Positions 1 through 9,059 of a stretch of 55,547 nucleotides of DNA are shown piece after piece. The stretch is from Desulfocapsa sp. (lineage in GTDB: Bacteria > Desulfobacterota > Desulfobulbia > Desulfobulbales > Desulfocapsaceae), in the NCBI GenBank assembly GCA_021737265.1, contig JAIPEF010000004.1:1-55547 (forward strand). Direction: 5' to 3'. The position numbers were made by a program, and so were the translations under genes. Position 1 is the first letter of the stretch, and each line of letters begins with the position of its first letter. The notes under the pieces are model-generated. The model was not told the DNA's origin. It saw only the letters and a list, made by a program, of their open reading frames with translations, and did not search any database.

Positions 1-124
1 AGTAAATCTGCAAGGTATAATAAACTTGACTCCTCAGACAATGTACGTTTGATTTGATTTTGGGTTTTCATGCATCAAGTATGCACGATTCAGGCTTAAA
101 TGTCCAGCTTAAAATTATGGGTAA

Positions 125-581
125 CAGGCAGTCCTAGGACGGTGACACAACATCCTTCAGTATGATCCCTGATACAGGGTACCATACTGGTGTGGTATCC
201 GGATGTGGTGGCACGCTTGCAGGTAATTTCTTTACGACTGGAGCGGTTACCGCAGACTGTAGTGTCACATCCTCCTTTGCCATCGATACCTTTTCTCTGG
301 ATGTTAAGAAGACAGGTTCCGGTGCAGGGAAGATCACCAGTGATGTCGAGGGAATTGACTGCGAAGGTGAGTGCAGTGAAATCTATGACTACGGAACAGA
401 AGTTATTCTGACAGCCGTTCCCGTGGACGGTTCTACATTTAAGGGCTGGTCAGGGGATTGTACAGGATCAGATCCAGTCTGTACGGTAACTGTAGATCAG
501 GAAAAATCTGTTACGGCAGAGTTTTATGCCTTCCCGTGGGATTTGTTCGTTCCAGCCATCACCAGGGGATCTGCTCCCTGA
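125..581 (+). pseudogene. Decayed secreted repeat protein, InlB B-repeat-like C-terminal fragment
   Basis: An open frame from the ATG at 162 encodes 139 residues that look like the C-terminus of a large surface or secreted protein with bacterial (divergent InlB B-type) repeats. The first half carries the SGCGGTL..TTGAVTADC repeat, and the second half carries GIDCEGECSE, GWSGDC and KSVTAEF. The ATG is not a natural start: codons 138-161 in the same frame (DGDTTSFS) continue the repeat, but an in-frame TAG lies at 135-137. Reading 125-136 in the next frame gives QAVL, the residues expected before DGDTTSF in such repeats. This suggests a one-base insertion near 137, and a further TAA lies at 122-124. 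The protein ends in a short non-repeat tail, and a strong terminator follows at 598. It is most likely a gene remnant or a frameshifted 3' end. Confidence 0.6.
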
Positions 582-597
582 TTTAGATAACTCCAAC

Positions 598-644
598 ATG
601 ACGTTCAGTTCCGATTTACATTCGGAACTGAACGTCATCTTTTT
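598..644 (+). terminator. Rho-independent terminator
   Basis: A perfect 17-bp stem (598-614 pairs with 622-638) with a 7-nt loop is followed by CTTTTT. It lies 16 bp after the stop of the repeat-protein remnant and would insulate it from the nuclease gene. Confidence 0.9.
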
Positions 645-762
645 ACGGCAGTGGCGTCCCTCATGACGACTCTGCCGTTTGTCTTTTTGGGATATCCATA
701 TTTCCTGTCACTTTATTTTTTCGTATTAGTCCCGGAAATATTCTGCTATAAAACCAATTGAA

Positions 763-1290
763 ATGCTGAGAGATAAGAAAAAAATATTTAAATTTTCCGC
801 ATATGTCATTGGTTGCCTCTTGACTGTTTTGCCTGTCTTTTTTGTTGTGGCAACAGGAGTGGCCGGCCAGTCTTTTAAGGCGGAAGTCGTAAAGGTTGTT
901 GATGGGGACAGTATCCATGTTCGATATAAAGGACGTACCATAAGGGTAAGGCTCTGGGGGATTGACACTCCGGAATGGAGCCAGCCTTTTTCCAAGGTTG
1001 CCAAAAACTATACGGCTAAGTTAGTGAGTAATACAGAGGTGAAGCTCGAAGAAAAAGACTGGGATGATTATGGCCGCATGGTTGCCCTGGTAACCATGGA
1101 AGATAAGAGATGCCTGAGTGAGGAGTTATTGCAAGCCGGTCTTGCATGGGTTCATGTCTATTATTGCAGGGAACCAATTTGTAAGAAATGGCGTGAATAT
1201 GAGAAACAGGCACGTGAGAGGCAGTTGGGGCTCTGGCGTGATAAGTCTCCTGTTCCCCCCTGGGTATGGAAACGGAAGAAAAAGAAGTAA
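763..1290 (+). CDS. Exported thermonuclease (staphylococcal nuclease-like, SNase domain)
   Basis: This 175-residue protein is a calcium-dependent phosphodiesterase of the SNase family, predicted to cut DNA or RNA outside the cytoplasm. Residues 1-36 are a basic N-terminus and a hydrophobic segment, a signal peptide or membrane anchor. The SNase fold spans about 38-155. All catalytic residues of the family are visible: D49 in VDGDS, R63, D68, T69 and E71 in RVRLWGIDTPE, and R105 in DDYGR. The C-terminus is a lysine/arginine tail (WKRKKKK) that could contact nucleic acid. There is no strong ribosome-binding site, so the start is only probable. The gene is monocistronic, between a terminator and a MITE-like element. 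It may serve nutrient scavenging or extracellular DNA turnover, which is inference. Confidence 0.9.
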   Translation: MLRDKKKIFKFSAYVIGCLLTVLPVFFVVATGVAGQSFKAEVVKVVDGDSIHVRYKGRTIRVRLWGIDTPEWSQPFSKVAKNYTAKLVSNTEVKLEEKDWDDYGRMVALVTMEDKRCLSEELLQAGLAWVHVYYCREPICKKWREYEKQARERQLGLWRDKSPVPPWVWKRKKKK

Positions 1291-1379
1291 TTCAGGTGGG
1301 AAGGCTGAAGGGGACGATGCCATTTGTGTTGTTCGTGTTTAAATTTTCGTTCCCAGCAAGCTATCTTTTGCCAGGAAAA

Positions 1380-1508
1380 TGTCCGAGAATGCACTTTCCC
1401 CGCAACTCTTCGTTATTTGGAAAATTTTATCCTCGGAATAGTAAGTATATGCCTGTGGTAAAATTTTCCAAATGCCTCAATCTGAGAAAAAATTGCTATT
1501 CTCGGACA
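1380..1508 (+). mobile_element. MITE-like 129-bp element, copy 1
   Basis: The element starts TGTCCGAGAA and ends TTCTCGGACA, perfect 10-bp terminal inverted repeats. Inside, 1415-1429 is an exact inverted repeat of 1459-1473, so the transcript could fold into a long hairpin. A second copy, of identical length and inverted, lies at 24160-24288 with about six mismatches. There is no coding capacity, so it would be a non-autonomous element. No clear target-site duplication could be seen. It lies just downstream of the stop of the minus-strand barrel gene. Confidence 0.75.
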
Positions 1509-1564
1509 GCCTTCTGATTACATTGTTTTACCCTCAGTCTTCGGCCTATGGTTGTAGTCAGCCC

Positions 1565-2782
1565 TTACCAGTACCAGATCACTTCAAGACGAACAAAATC
1601 GTCCCGGGCCAGGCTGAAAGCAGGGTCCTGGAAATCCATATCAATGAAAAAGGAGGAATCGAGATTGAGTCGTATGGAATCACCAAGACGTCGGCTGGCT
1701 TCTATACCAATGATGGTGGAACCGGAATAAAGGTCACGAACAACTCCAAGGAGGACGCTGGAATCGTCCATATCATTGACCGAAAGACGAAATCCCCCCA
1801 TGATATCATTCTCATAGATTGTTGGCAGCCAGCCATCGTCACGGTCATCGAATACATATTCCGCGATCAGTCCCAGATCCATCATACTCCCTCCAATCCC
1901 AGTCATCGTATATTCTACACCGAATGTAGTGGCCGCATAAGAGCGACTCTGGCCGGTACGATAGTAGGCCTCGCTCTTCAGTAGCCATTCCCCTGCTACC
2001 ATCTGCAGGTCCAGTCCTGTCTGGTTGATCTGTTGGTAATAGGGATAGATAATGGCGCCTTTTGCCTGATTGGGTGACAGGAGGAGCGCTGGATCGCGAG
2101 ATGTCCCTTTAAAATAGGAGAGCCCAATATCAGTGTTGAAAAGTGTTGAGAAATAGCGGAGTGCAAAATCAAGATGGTTTTGTTCGCTGCCACTTTCATA
2201 TGCTGCCTGGTCGGTATCCACTGGGACCGGGGTGCGGAACCTTCCTCTAATTCCCGGAAAGGTGCGCTCGCGGAACCAGGGGAGGAGGAACCCCTCCAAT
2301 GTTCCCCAGTCACGAGGGACGGTGAAATGCACCATGGGCTGTCCCAGTTTCTCTTCACCATCCACTGCCTCCACCTGATCGGTCTGGTTGATAATGTCGA
2401 CAAGGTGGACAAATTCAGTGGCACCCCAGAAGACCCTTCCGATTCCAACGGTAAGTTCCCAACTGTCGGTGAAGTAGAGCAGTTCTGCAAGCCGCAGATC
2501 ACCATGGCTGCGCGCATCATCTTTGGAGTCCAGGCGGTAAAAGGCATCAAGAGTGAAGCTTGCGTTATCCAGAAAATTATGGTGGAGCTCGATAGTGGCG
2601 GCTACTGATGCAGACTGGTTTTCCTGTTGCGACCAGGCACCATTTTCAAGAAAGAGAAAACCCTCCCCGGAGAACTCCCCATTCACCTCCATTCCTTGAA
2701 TGTTTGCGGCAAGCAGAGGAATTGCCAGGAAAAGAAGGAAGATAAGGGGGATGTAAGAATTATATCTGTTTTCAGCGGACAC
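1565..2782 (-). CDS. Putative outer-membrane beta-barrel protein of an RND-linked operon
   Basis: This 405-residue protein has an N-terminal hydrophobic signal peptide (about 10-28). The rest is rich in alternating polar/hydrophobic strands with aromatic girdles, and the chain ends in RLEVIWYW. A terminal aromatic residue is typical of barrels assembled by BamA. Repeated segments such as WELTVGIGRVFWGATEF and LDFALRYFSTLFNTDIGLSYF resemble DUF1302-like outer-membrane proteins; that family assignment is tentative. It starts at a GTG that overlaps the end of the LolA-like gene by 11 bp and is the last gene of a three-gene operon with an inner-membrane RND permease. The likely role is the outer-membrane part of a lipid or hydrophobic-compound export path. 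Confidence 0.7.
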   Translation of the reverse strand: MSAENRYNSYIPLIFLLFLAIPLLAANIQGMEVNGEFSGEGFLFLENGAWSQQENQSASVAATIELHHNFLDNASFTLDAFYRLDSKDDARSHGDLRLAELLYFTDSWELTVGIGRVFWGATEFVHLVDIINQTDQVEAVDGEEKLGQPMVHFTVPRDWGTLEGFLLPWFRERTFPGIRGRFRTPVPVDTDQAAYESGSEQNHLDFALRYFSTLFNTDIGLSYFKGTSRDPALLLSPNQAKGAIIYPYYQQINQTGLDLQMVAGEWLLKSEAYYRTGQSRSYAATTFGVEYTMTGIGGSMMDLGLIAEYVFDDRDDGWLPTIYENDIMGGFRLSVNDMDDSSVLLGVVRDLYSGSTIIGIEASRRLGDSIRLNLDSSFFIDMDFQDPAFSLARDDFVRLEVIWYW

Positions 2783-3587
2783 GTTTCAGGCTTGTTGCGT
2801 TGAAATTTGCGTCTGTGAGGCCAGTTCCAAACTGGTAATTATCCCAGAGGAGAGTGGTGGATTTACCTGTTTGATGGTTAATGATATCCATGGAGTCAGG
2901 GCGCCAGTAGGTACCAAGATATTGCTGGTATCCTGAGACAGTGAGGGTTTTGAGAAGGCTCTTTTTACGGTCGTAAAACTCAACCTTGAGTAGCCGGTAT
3001 TCAGTCTTGTCCACCCAGGAAATCCGTTTGCTATAGCCCGAATTTTTTCTGTCCACGGGATAACTTTCGTTCACAAAACATTCCTGCCCCTGATATGTTT
3101 CTTCACGGAGATGTTTGTAACTGTATTTTTCCACCTCCTGACTGGCAATGTCTTCATAGGCAAATTCACTGCCCATAAATGAACCTGATTTGTTGCGGGA
3201 GTTGATCCGTTTGACACGCTTTAATGCCGGTAGATAGAGCCACTGATCATCATCGCCGGTTTTGTGGGAGAAGGTGAGGAAGGCTGTGCCTTTGACATCC
3301 TTTGGGCTATCAAAGATGGAAAGGTTTTTGTCACCATCTTCTGCCACTTCTAATGTCTTACTGCGAATGGAGCGTTTGCTCTCTTTTCCGAGTTTGTTTC
3401 TGAGGATCATTGTCATCTCTGCGGTATAGTCTTTAAATCCACTGTCCCGCCGGTCAGCTTCCATGGCTATGGCCAGTCCTTTTTCTTCTGGAGTCTCAGC
3501 GTGGACGTGACTGATAAGGAGGAAGACTGAAAGAGGGAGGAAAATCGGTGCCAGATATCTCGGAGAGAAAAGTGAAGAGGTCGTCAT
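2772..3587 (-). CDS. LolA-like outer membrane lipoprotein-sorting protein
   Basis: This 271-residue periplasmic protein has a signal peptide (about 1-30, ending near HVHA). The mature part matches the LolA-like family often encoded next to MMPL/RND permeases. Visible pieces are EMTMILRNKLGKES near the N-terminus, the central DDQWLYLPALKRVKRI and GSFMGSEFAYEDI segments, and a C-terminal strand region with YLGTYWRPDSMDI. Such proteins form an open half-barrel that carries lipid-like ligands. The start overlaps the stop of the upstream RND gene by 4 bp (ATGA), which implies translational coupling. It probably shuttles substrate between the permease and the outer-membrane barrel. The substrate cannot be told from sequence. 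It is distinct from true LolA, which is shorter and unlinked to RND genes. Confidence 0.85.
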   Translation of the reverse strand: MTTSSLFSPRYLAPIFLPLSVFLLISHVHAETPEEKGLAIAMEADRRDSGFKDYTAEMTMILRNKLGKESKRSIRSKTLEVAEDGDKNLSIFDSPKDVKGTAFLTFSHKTGDDDQWLYLPALKRVKRINSRNKSGSFMGSEFAYEDIASQEVEKYSYKHLREETYQGQECFVNESYPVDRKNSGYSKRISWVDKTEYRLLKVEFYDRKKSLLKTLTVSGYQQYLGTYWRPDSMDIINHQTGKSTTLLWDNYQFGTGLTDANFNATSLKRVR

Positions 3588-5887
3588 TTGCTGTTCTCCA
3601 GTTTAAGAAGCAGGGTTGGTAGAAAGAAAAAATCGAGAATTATTGCGAAGATAATAGTGATGGTAGTCATTGCACCCATGTGAGCGTTGATCTGGAACCC
3701 GGAAAAAGCAAGGACCCCAAAGCCACCAACCAGAGCCAGAGTTGTCACCCAGATGGCAGTTCCAACTGTATTAAAGGCATATCTGACCGCATCTTCCGGG
3801 TCCATTTCATGCTCTTTGCGACCGCGCTGATATTTGGAAATAAAGTGGACGGTATCATCAACGACAATGCCAAGAGTCATGGCAATCATAACAGAGACAG
3901 CAAGGCCGACCTGACCAACAAAAATTCCCCATACTCCAAAGGCCATAAAGGCGGGAGTCAGGTTGGGTATCAGGCTCAGGATCCCAAGCTTAAAGTCACG
4001 TAAAGCTGCAATCATAATGAGTGAAATGAGAGCCAGAGCAAGGATGGAGCCTTTGAGCATAGAACGGATATTCCGTTCAGAAATGTAAGAGAAGATTATG
4101 GAGAGTCCGGAGCCATAAGTGCTCATATCCGGGGAATGTTCCTGCAACCACTTTCGTCCCCGGCGTTCCAAATCCAGTACTCCTGCGGTACCGATATTGG
4201 GGGTGGATATGGTCATTCTGGTGGCGGATTTATCCACATTAATACGGTTATTCAGATCCAGGCCAAAGGGGAGATTCATTTCGTAGAGCAGGAGGTACTG
4301 GGCAGCAAGATCGCGCTGTTCCGGCAACCGATACCAGGCAGGGTCATCACCGTGCATGTTCTGGTTGAGTCGTTTCATGATGTCGGTGATGGTGTATACA
4401 TGTCGTACTTCCGGTTGTTCCCGGAACCAGTTGGCAAAGTCTTCAACCGTCTTTAGAAATTGCGGGTCATTAATCCCGCCTTCTTCGCCGGAATCAAGAT
4501 CCCAGTCGATGATTTCAAGGCCGGCAAGGTGTTCTGATGAAAAGTCGGATGCGACCCGGAAAGGATAGCTGTGGTCAAAATATTTAATAAATTCATCGTT
4601 TAGGTGAATTTTCACTATTCCACTGGAGGTGAGAAGAATCAGAACAATCATTGACCAAAAGATAGGGGTACGACGCTTGATAATAAAATCTGCCAGGATA
4701 GCAAAAATTTTCCCCTGTCTTGTGGGGGTTTGTTTTACTCGTATGGGAAGTACTGCCATGAGTGCCGGCATAAAAAATACAGAGTAGATAAAGGCGGATA
4801 TGACTCCCATGGCAACAATGTTTCCGAGATCTCGAAAAGGTGGAGCATCGGAAAAGTTCATGGTCAGAAAGCCGATTGCTGTACTGACACTGGTGATAAG
4901 TACCGGCTGCAGATTAACCCTGATTGATTCCTGGATGGCTTTGTGTCTGGAAGTTCCTCTCCGCATCTGATGAAAAAGGGTGACGAGAATATGAATGGAG
5001 TCCGCCACCGCAAGGGTGAGAATAATAACCGGCGCATTGGCTGAAGCTGGGGTGAGGAGTATCCCGATCCAACCAGCAATGCCAAGACCGGTGATAGTCG
5101 ACAAGATAATAACCAGCAGAGTTGCTGTTGTTGCAAAGACAGAACGCAGGGAAATGAAAATGAGAAAGAGGAGGAAGGTAAACATGAGCGGGATCAAAGA
5201 GCGCATGTCTTTTTTCGGTGCCTCGCCAAAGGCGGTATCGATCATCACCCCACCGGTGAGATAGGTATCCAGAAATGGATATTTGTCTTTCATGACTTGA
5301 TCAAGCCTTACGGCAGCACTATTTATATCTTCAATTTTATAGCTGCCGTCATCCGGCTTGATAATATTGACGTTTATTGCAGTTACACTTCCTTTTTTGT
5401 CAATCAGGCTATTCACCAGCATGGGTTGTGAGAGAGCTATGGCTTTAATATCGGCAATTTCCTGTGGGCTGAGGGATGCAGAATCGCTGATAAGGTCTGC
5501 CACCACAAGATCATCTTCAAAGGCTTTGGTATGTTGATAGTTGCTTAACGAATTAACACGGCTTGAAAAGGGGAGTTTCCATGACTCATTGGTGAGGAAC
5601 TCAATGGCCTCAAGGGTTTCAGGTTCAAAAACATTCCCGGATTTCGGGGCAATGATATAGAGGACATTTTCCACTTTGGTATAGGTGCGTTCCAGGGATT
5701 CAAGGGCCTGCAGTTGCGGGTTTTCCTCGGAGAAAAACATGCGTGAATCATTGGAAAAAGCAAGGAATCGCATGCCGCTGGCAGCAAAGATGGCCAGGAA
5801 AAGCAGACCGGGGATCAAAAGCCAGCGGTACTTGACAACGATGATACCTATCCAGTTTTCGACTCTTTGCATATGCTTTCCCGTCAT
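3584..5887 (-). CDS. RND/MMPL superfamily exporter, inner-membrane permease
   Basis: This 767-residue protein has two repeated halves, each with one N-terminal membrane helix, a large periplasmic loop and a block of about five helices: 12 membrane segments in all. The MMPL signature acidic residues occur in both halves (LAVADSIHILV and LGIVVDDTVHF), consistent with proton-driven export. It is shorter than tripartite AcrB-type pumps (about 1,040 residues) and resembles hopanoid- and lipid-exporting MMPL proteins. The start at 5887 is an ATG; an internal ATG at residue 6 is also possible. It is the first gene of the operon with the LolA-like and barrel genes. No membrane-fusion adaptor gene is present, so the LolA-like protein may play that part. 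Confidence 0.9.
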   Translation of the reverse strand: MTGKHMQRVENWIGIIVVKYRWLLIPGLLFLAIFAASGMRFLAFSNDSRMFFSEENPQLQALESLERTYTKVENVLYIIAPKSGNVFEPETLEAIEFLTNESWKLPFSSRVNSLSNYQHTKAFEDDLVVADLISDSASLSPQEIADIKAIALSQPMLVNSLIDKKGSVTAINVNIIKPDDGSYKIEDINSAAVRLDQVMKDKYPFLDTYLTGGVMIDTAFGEAPKKDMRSLIPLMFTFLLFLIFISLRSVFATTATLLVIILSTITGLGIAGWIGILLTPASANAPVIILTLAVADSIHILVTLFHQMRRGTSRHKAIQESIRVNLQPVLITSVSTAIGFLTMNFSDAPPFRDLGNIVAMGVISAFIYSVFFMPALMAVLPIRVKQTPTRQGKIFAILADFIIKRRTPIFWSMIVLILLTSSGIVKIHLNDEFIKYFDHSYPFRVASDFSSEHLAGLEIIDWDLDSGEEGGINDPQFLKTVEDFANWFREQPEVRHVYTITDIMKRLNQNMHGDDPAWYRLPEQRDLAAQYLLLYEMNLPFGLDLNNRINVDKSATRMTISTPNIGTAGVLDLERRGRKWLQEHSPDMSTYGSGLSIIFSYISERNIRSMLKGSILALALISLIMIAALRDFKLGILSLIPNLTPAFMAFGVWGIFVGQVGLAVSVMIAMTLGIVVDDTVHFISKYQRGRKEHEMDPEDAVRYAFNTVGTAIWVTTLALVGGFGVLAFSGFQINAHMGAMTTITIIFAIILDFFFLPTLLLKLENSK

Positions 5888-5906
5888 CCTGTAGAATTGT
5901 ATTGGA

Positions 5907-6020
5907 TGATGGCGTCGTGTTTATCCCCCTCAAGGGAGGACTGAAAAGAGTACCCTTTTCACCCTAACTACCGGGCATAAATACTTATCCATCGGAAATC
6001 GAAGTTTTTACGAGTTTATC
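5907..6020 (-). repeat. Interspersed repeat family, copy A (no inner module)
   Basis: Read on the minus strand it begins GATAAACTCGTAAAAAC and ends ACGACGCCATCA. It is nearly identical to the outer parts of copy B (10300-10526) but lacks the 112-bp inner module found there. The two ends share the pattern TGATnnnnnCGT in inverted orientation. It lies in the 250-bp gap between the TRAP permease terminator and the RND operon. Confidence 0.85.
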
Positions 6021-6088
6021 TTGGATAATAGTTACATAAAATATGAGGAAATAACAATCGGTTTGGACAGGGAGAAATTGTGCGTTTA

Positions 6089-6126
6089 TAAAAAAAAGCC
6101 CGCAGAGCGAAGTTCGCTTTGCGGGC
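6089..6126 (-). terminator. Rho-independent terminator of the TRAP permease gene
   Basis: On the minus strand a GC-rich hairpin (arms GCCCGCAAAGCGAA / TTCGCTCTGCGGGC with one mismatch) is followed by a run of eight or more T. It begins 12 bp after the permease stop codon. Confidence 0.92.
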
Positions 6127-6137
6127 CGGGATTGGGG

Positions 6138-7862
6138 CTAGGCTGCCTGCCCTCTGCTAAAGAGAGATTTCAGCCAGATGCCGCTTAACAGGTAGGAGTA
6201 GAGCCAGGTACCAAAGATAATAAGGACAAAGGTCTTGATAATATCAATGGGCGTTCCGGTGAGGGAAAATCCGGGAACAAAACCAAAGAGGAAGGGGCCA
6301 AGGTAGAGGAATTTGGCGAACTTAAAGGCGGAAAAGGCCGTTTTCCACATATTTGCCTTGGCAATGGTTGCACCTGCAAAGGCGGCAATACAGACGGGCG
6401 GGGTAATATTGGAGTCTTGTGACAGCCAGTAAACGATCATGTGGGCCGCAATCTCATTGACACCCAGATGGGTAAGTGCAGGTACTGCAACCACAGCAGT
6501 GATGAGATATGCCGCAGTAACAGGAACACCCATGCCGAGTACCAGAGATGCGAGGGCAATGAGGAGGATAGTCATAACCAGTGAGCCGCCGGCAAGTTCA
6601 ATGACGATGTCGGCAAAGGTGAGAACCAGGCCGCTGAAGGTGAGAACACCAATAATGATACCGATGACACCAACGGTGGCTCCGATCTTGAGACTGTCTT
6701 CCGCACCTTTTCTGGAGGCTTCAAGAAATTCTTTTGGACCGATGCGGGTTTCTTTCCGAAACCAGGAAATTACAATACAGGAAAAAAGCCCCAGGATAGC
6801 GGAGTACCCCGGTGAATATCCCAGGAGCATAAAGATGGTGATCACGATGAGGGGAATAGTGTAGTACCATTCAGCTTTCAATATGTCCATTGCATTGTGT
6901 TCAGATTTTTCCCCCACAATGTTATGCATTTTGGCCTCATAATGCACCATGACAAAGACAGAAAAGAAGTACATGATGGCAGGAAAGAGGGCAACCAGCA
7001 TGATACGTGAATAGGGGAGCCCTGTGAGCTCTGCCATGATAAAGCCCCCAGCACCCATGATGGGAGGCATGAACATTCCACCAATGGACGCAGCCGGCTC
7101 AATAGCTCCTGCTATATGGGGTTTGAATCCCGCCTTTTTCATCATCGGGATGGTAAAGGAACCGGTTGACACGGTATTGGCAATGGCACTGCCTGAGATG
7201 GAGCCAAAAAGCCCTGAGGCAATGACTGCAACCTTTCCTGGTCCGCCGACCTTGTGGCCTACGGCAGCGAGTGGGAAATCGATGAAGAATTTCTGGGCCC
7301 CGCATTTCTCAAGAAAGGCACCAAAGAGGACAAAGAGCAGAATATACGTGGCCAAAACATTGGCCATGATCCCGAAGATGCCATCACTCTTATAAAAGAT
7401 GGAGGTGCAGAGGAGCGGAAAGGTATCTCCGGCATGGGAAATGAGATCAGGCATGTAATCGCCATAGACCCCGTATGCCAGCATAATCACACCAATGATC
7501 ACAAAGATAGGGCCAACTACACGCCGTGCAAGTTCAATACCGAGGAGGACACCCACAATTGCGATGCCCATATCAAGATTGGTCTCTGCACCTGTCCGGT
7601 AATTGATGACCTCAAAGTTGAATATCCAGTAACCGACGCTTCCAATGGAAAGGATGATCAGTATGTAGTCGATTATTCGCCCAATTGTTGATTTGGAACG
7701 GTAGAGAAGAAAAACCAAGACATAGGTGACGATAACATATATCCCGCGATGATACTGGGTAGCAGCAGGTGTAATAACTGCAGCATAGGAGTAGAAAAGA
7801 AGGAGACCGACGGCACAGGTGTCAAAGAGTATCTGCTCGAACCGTTTTAGATTATCGTACAC
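6138..7862 (-). CDS. TRAP transporter permease, fused 4TM/12TM (TAXI type)
   Basis: This 574-residue polytopic membrane protein joins the small (DctQ-like, four helices, about residues 1-120) and large (DctM-like, about 12 helices) TRAP subunits in one chain, the arrangement typical of TAXI-TRAP systems. Conserved stretches include GSISGSAIANTVSTGSFTIPMMKKAGF and, in the second half, LGMGVPVTAAYLI and YWLSQDSNITPPVCIAAFAGA. Transport is driven by an ion gradient with an extracytoplasmic binding protein, encoded 134 bp upstream. The start is a GTG with a GAGG site about 8 bp before it. The gene ends at a strong terminator. The substrate is unknown. The gene order alcohol dehydrogenase, TAXI, permease suggests uptake of a small organic acid or related compound. 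Confidence 0.93.
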   Translation of the reverse strand: MYDNLKRFEQILFDTCAVGLLLFYSYAAVITPAATQYHRGIYVIVTYVLVFLLYRSKSTIGRIIDYILIILSIGSVGYWIFNFEVINYRTGAETNLDMGIAIVGVLLGIELARRVVGPIFVIIGVIMLAYGVYGDYMPDLISHAGDTFPLLCTSIFYKSDGIFGIMANVLATYILLFVLFGAFLEKCGAQKFFIDFPLAAVGHKVGGPGKVAVIASGLFGSISGSAIANTVSTGSFTIPMMKKAGFKPHIAGAIEPAASIGGMFMPPIMGAGGFIMAELTGLPYSRIMLVALFPAIMYFFSVFVMVHYEAKMHNIVGEKSEHNAMDILKAEWYYTIPLIVITIFMLLGYSPGYSAILGLFSCIVISWFRKETRIGPKEFLEASRKGAEDSLKIGATVGVIGIIIGVLTFSGLVLTFADIVIELAGGSLVMTILLIALASLVLGMGVPVTAAYLITAVVAVPALTHLGVNEIAAHMIVYWLSQDSNITPPVCIAAFAGATIAKANMWKTAFSAFKFAKFLYLGPFLFGFVPGFSLTGTPIDIIKTFVLIIFGTWLYSYLLSGIWLKSLFSRGQAA

Positions 7863-7869
7863 GGGAAAA

Positions 7870-7990
7870 CCTCGTAGAGAACAGTTGCAGCAGAAGAAAG
7901 AAAAGACAAGGTGAAGGCAGAAGGCTGAAGGAGAAGGTAAAATAAAATAGTATTCGATATACCTTCAGCCTTCAGCTTCATATTCTTCAG
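7870..7990 (-). other. Imperfect dyad between TAXI and permease genes
   Basis: Two copies of a GAAGGCTGAAGG-type sequence lie in opposite orientation (about 7918-7938 and 7960-7976) in the 134-bp gap between the two genes. The transcript could fold into a hairpin without a clear T-run. It could stabilise the binding-protein mRNA or partly attenuate the permease, as often occurs between binding-protein and permease genes. This is inference. Confidence 0.35.
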
Positions 7991-7996
7991 CCTGTT

Positions 7997-8965
7997 TTAT
8001 AACACGCCTTTTTCTTTCCAGAATTTAATGGCGCCGGGATGCATGGGAGTCACAACTCCTTTCACACCATTTTTGATGGACATCTCTTTGAAGGTTTTCT
8101 TCTGGGCAACCATGTGTGCCAGGCCTTCATCGGTATAGATGGCGGAGAGAAGTTTGTAAACGACGTCGTCAGATACGTCTTTATTGGCTACCCACAGGGC
8201 AGAGTCCTGAAAAGAGGGGACGTCAACATCCACACCTTTGTAGGTCCCTGCCGGAACAGTGAGCTTGGAGAAGTAGGGGAACTTCTCATAGAAACCAGAT
8301 GCTATCGCATCGGCTTCAAGGTCAACGAGGTCAATGTCATTGGTCTGGGCGGCCATGATAATTGCTCCCGATGGGAACGCGGTGAAAAGCCAGAAAGCGT
8401 CAAGCTGATTGTTGCCAAATGCAGCAGCGGCATCATTGTATCCCATGGCGTTACGTTCTACTTTGTCCCATACGCCCATGTGGGTGAAAAAGAGTTCGCA
8501 GTTGGCAAAGGCACCTGAACCGGCATTACCCACACCTACTTTTTTTCCAGCAAGATCTTTTACTGATTTGATACCTGAGCCTTTGCGGACAACAAGCTGA
8601 GCTGGAGCGCCGTAGAGATAGGCAACGGCCATAACGTTTTCATATTTTTTAGTATCATTTTTCATCCTGCCGTTGGCGCCAAGATAGACATGACCGGAAT
8701 AGACGACGCCAAAATCAGATTTACCCGCGTCAACTTTGCGCAGGTTCTCAACAGAGCCGGCGGAAGATTGGGCTTTAACGGTGAAGTCAGCCATTTCTTT
8801 CACAGGATCATAGACTTGGATGGCATTGGCAACTACCTGGAATGTTCCACCGGCAGGGCCGCCGCCAAAGACGATGCGTTTTTTTGCATGGGAGTCAACA
8901 GCTGATGTAAATGTCATGGCCATGGTGAGACAGGCAACTGACATCATACCAAAAAACTTGTTCAT
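7997..8965 (-). CDS. TAXI family TRAP transporter solute-binding protein
   Basis: This 322-residue periplasmic binding protein has a signal peptide at about 1-27. The mature N-terminus (RIVFGGGPAGGTFQVVANAIQ) is the family's characteristic glycine-rich start. Further family features are VKAQSSAGSVENLRKVDAGKSDFGVV, KSVKDLAGKKVGVGNAGSGA and a C-terminal HPGAIKFWKEKGVL. The frame stays open upstream to 9109, but the ATG at 8965 is chosen. It has a GGAGGAAAG site directly upstream and gives a normal signal peptide, and the longer form would intrude on the dehydrogenase gene. It feeds the fused permease encoded next and forms a TAXI-TRAP uptake system with it. The substrate is unknown; characterised TAXI proteins bind glutamate or other dicarboxylates. 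Confidence 0.93.
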   Translation of the reverse strand: MNKFFGMMSVACLTMAMTFTSAVDSHAKKRIVFGGGPAGGTFQVVANAIQVYDPVKEMADFTVKAQSSAGSVENLRKVDAGKSDFGVVYSGHVYLGANGRMKNDTKKYENVMAVAYLYGAPAQLVVRKGSGIKSVKDLAGKKVGVGNAGSGAFANCELFFTHMGVWDKVERNAMGYNDAAAAFGNNQLDAFWLFTAFPSGAIIMAAQTNDIDLVDLEADAIASGFYEKFPYFSKLTVPAGTYKGVDVDVPSFQDSALWVANKDVSDDVVYKLLSAIYTDEGLAHMVAQKKTFKEMSIKNGVKGVVTPMHPGAIKFWKEKGVL

Positions 8966-9059
8966 TTTCTTTCCTCCTGGGAGAGAGTTGAGGGGGCAGG
9001 ATATTCTGTCCCTGTGTAAAAAAACGCAGAAATATCCTACGTGGTTAACCGAAAAACAA

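Noticed and set aside
2174..2608. 144-codon plus-strand frame opposite the barrel gene
   Set aside because: Antisense shadow of a protein-coding gene. It has no recognisable domain or ribosome-binding site.
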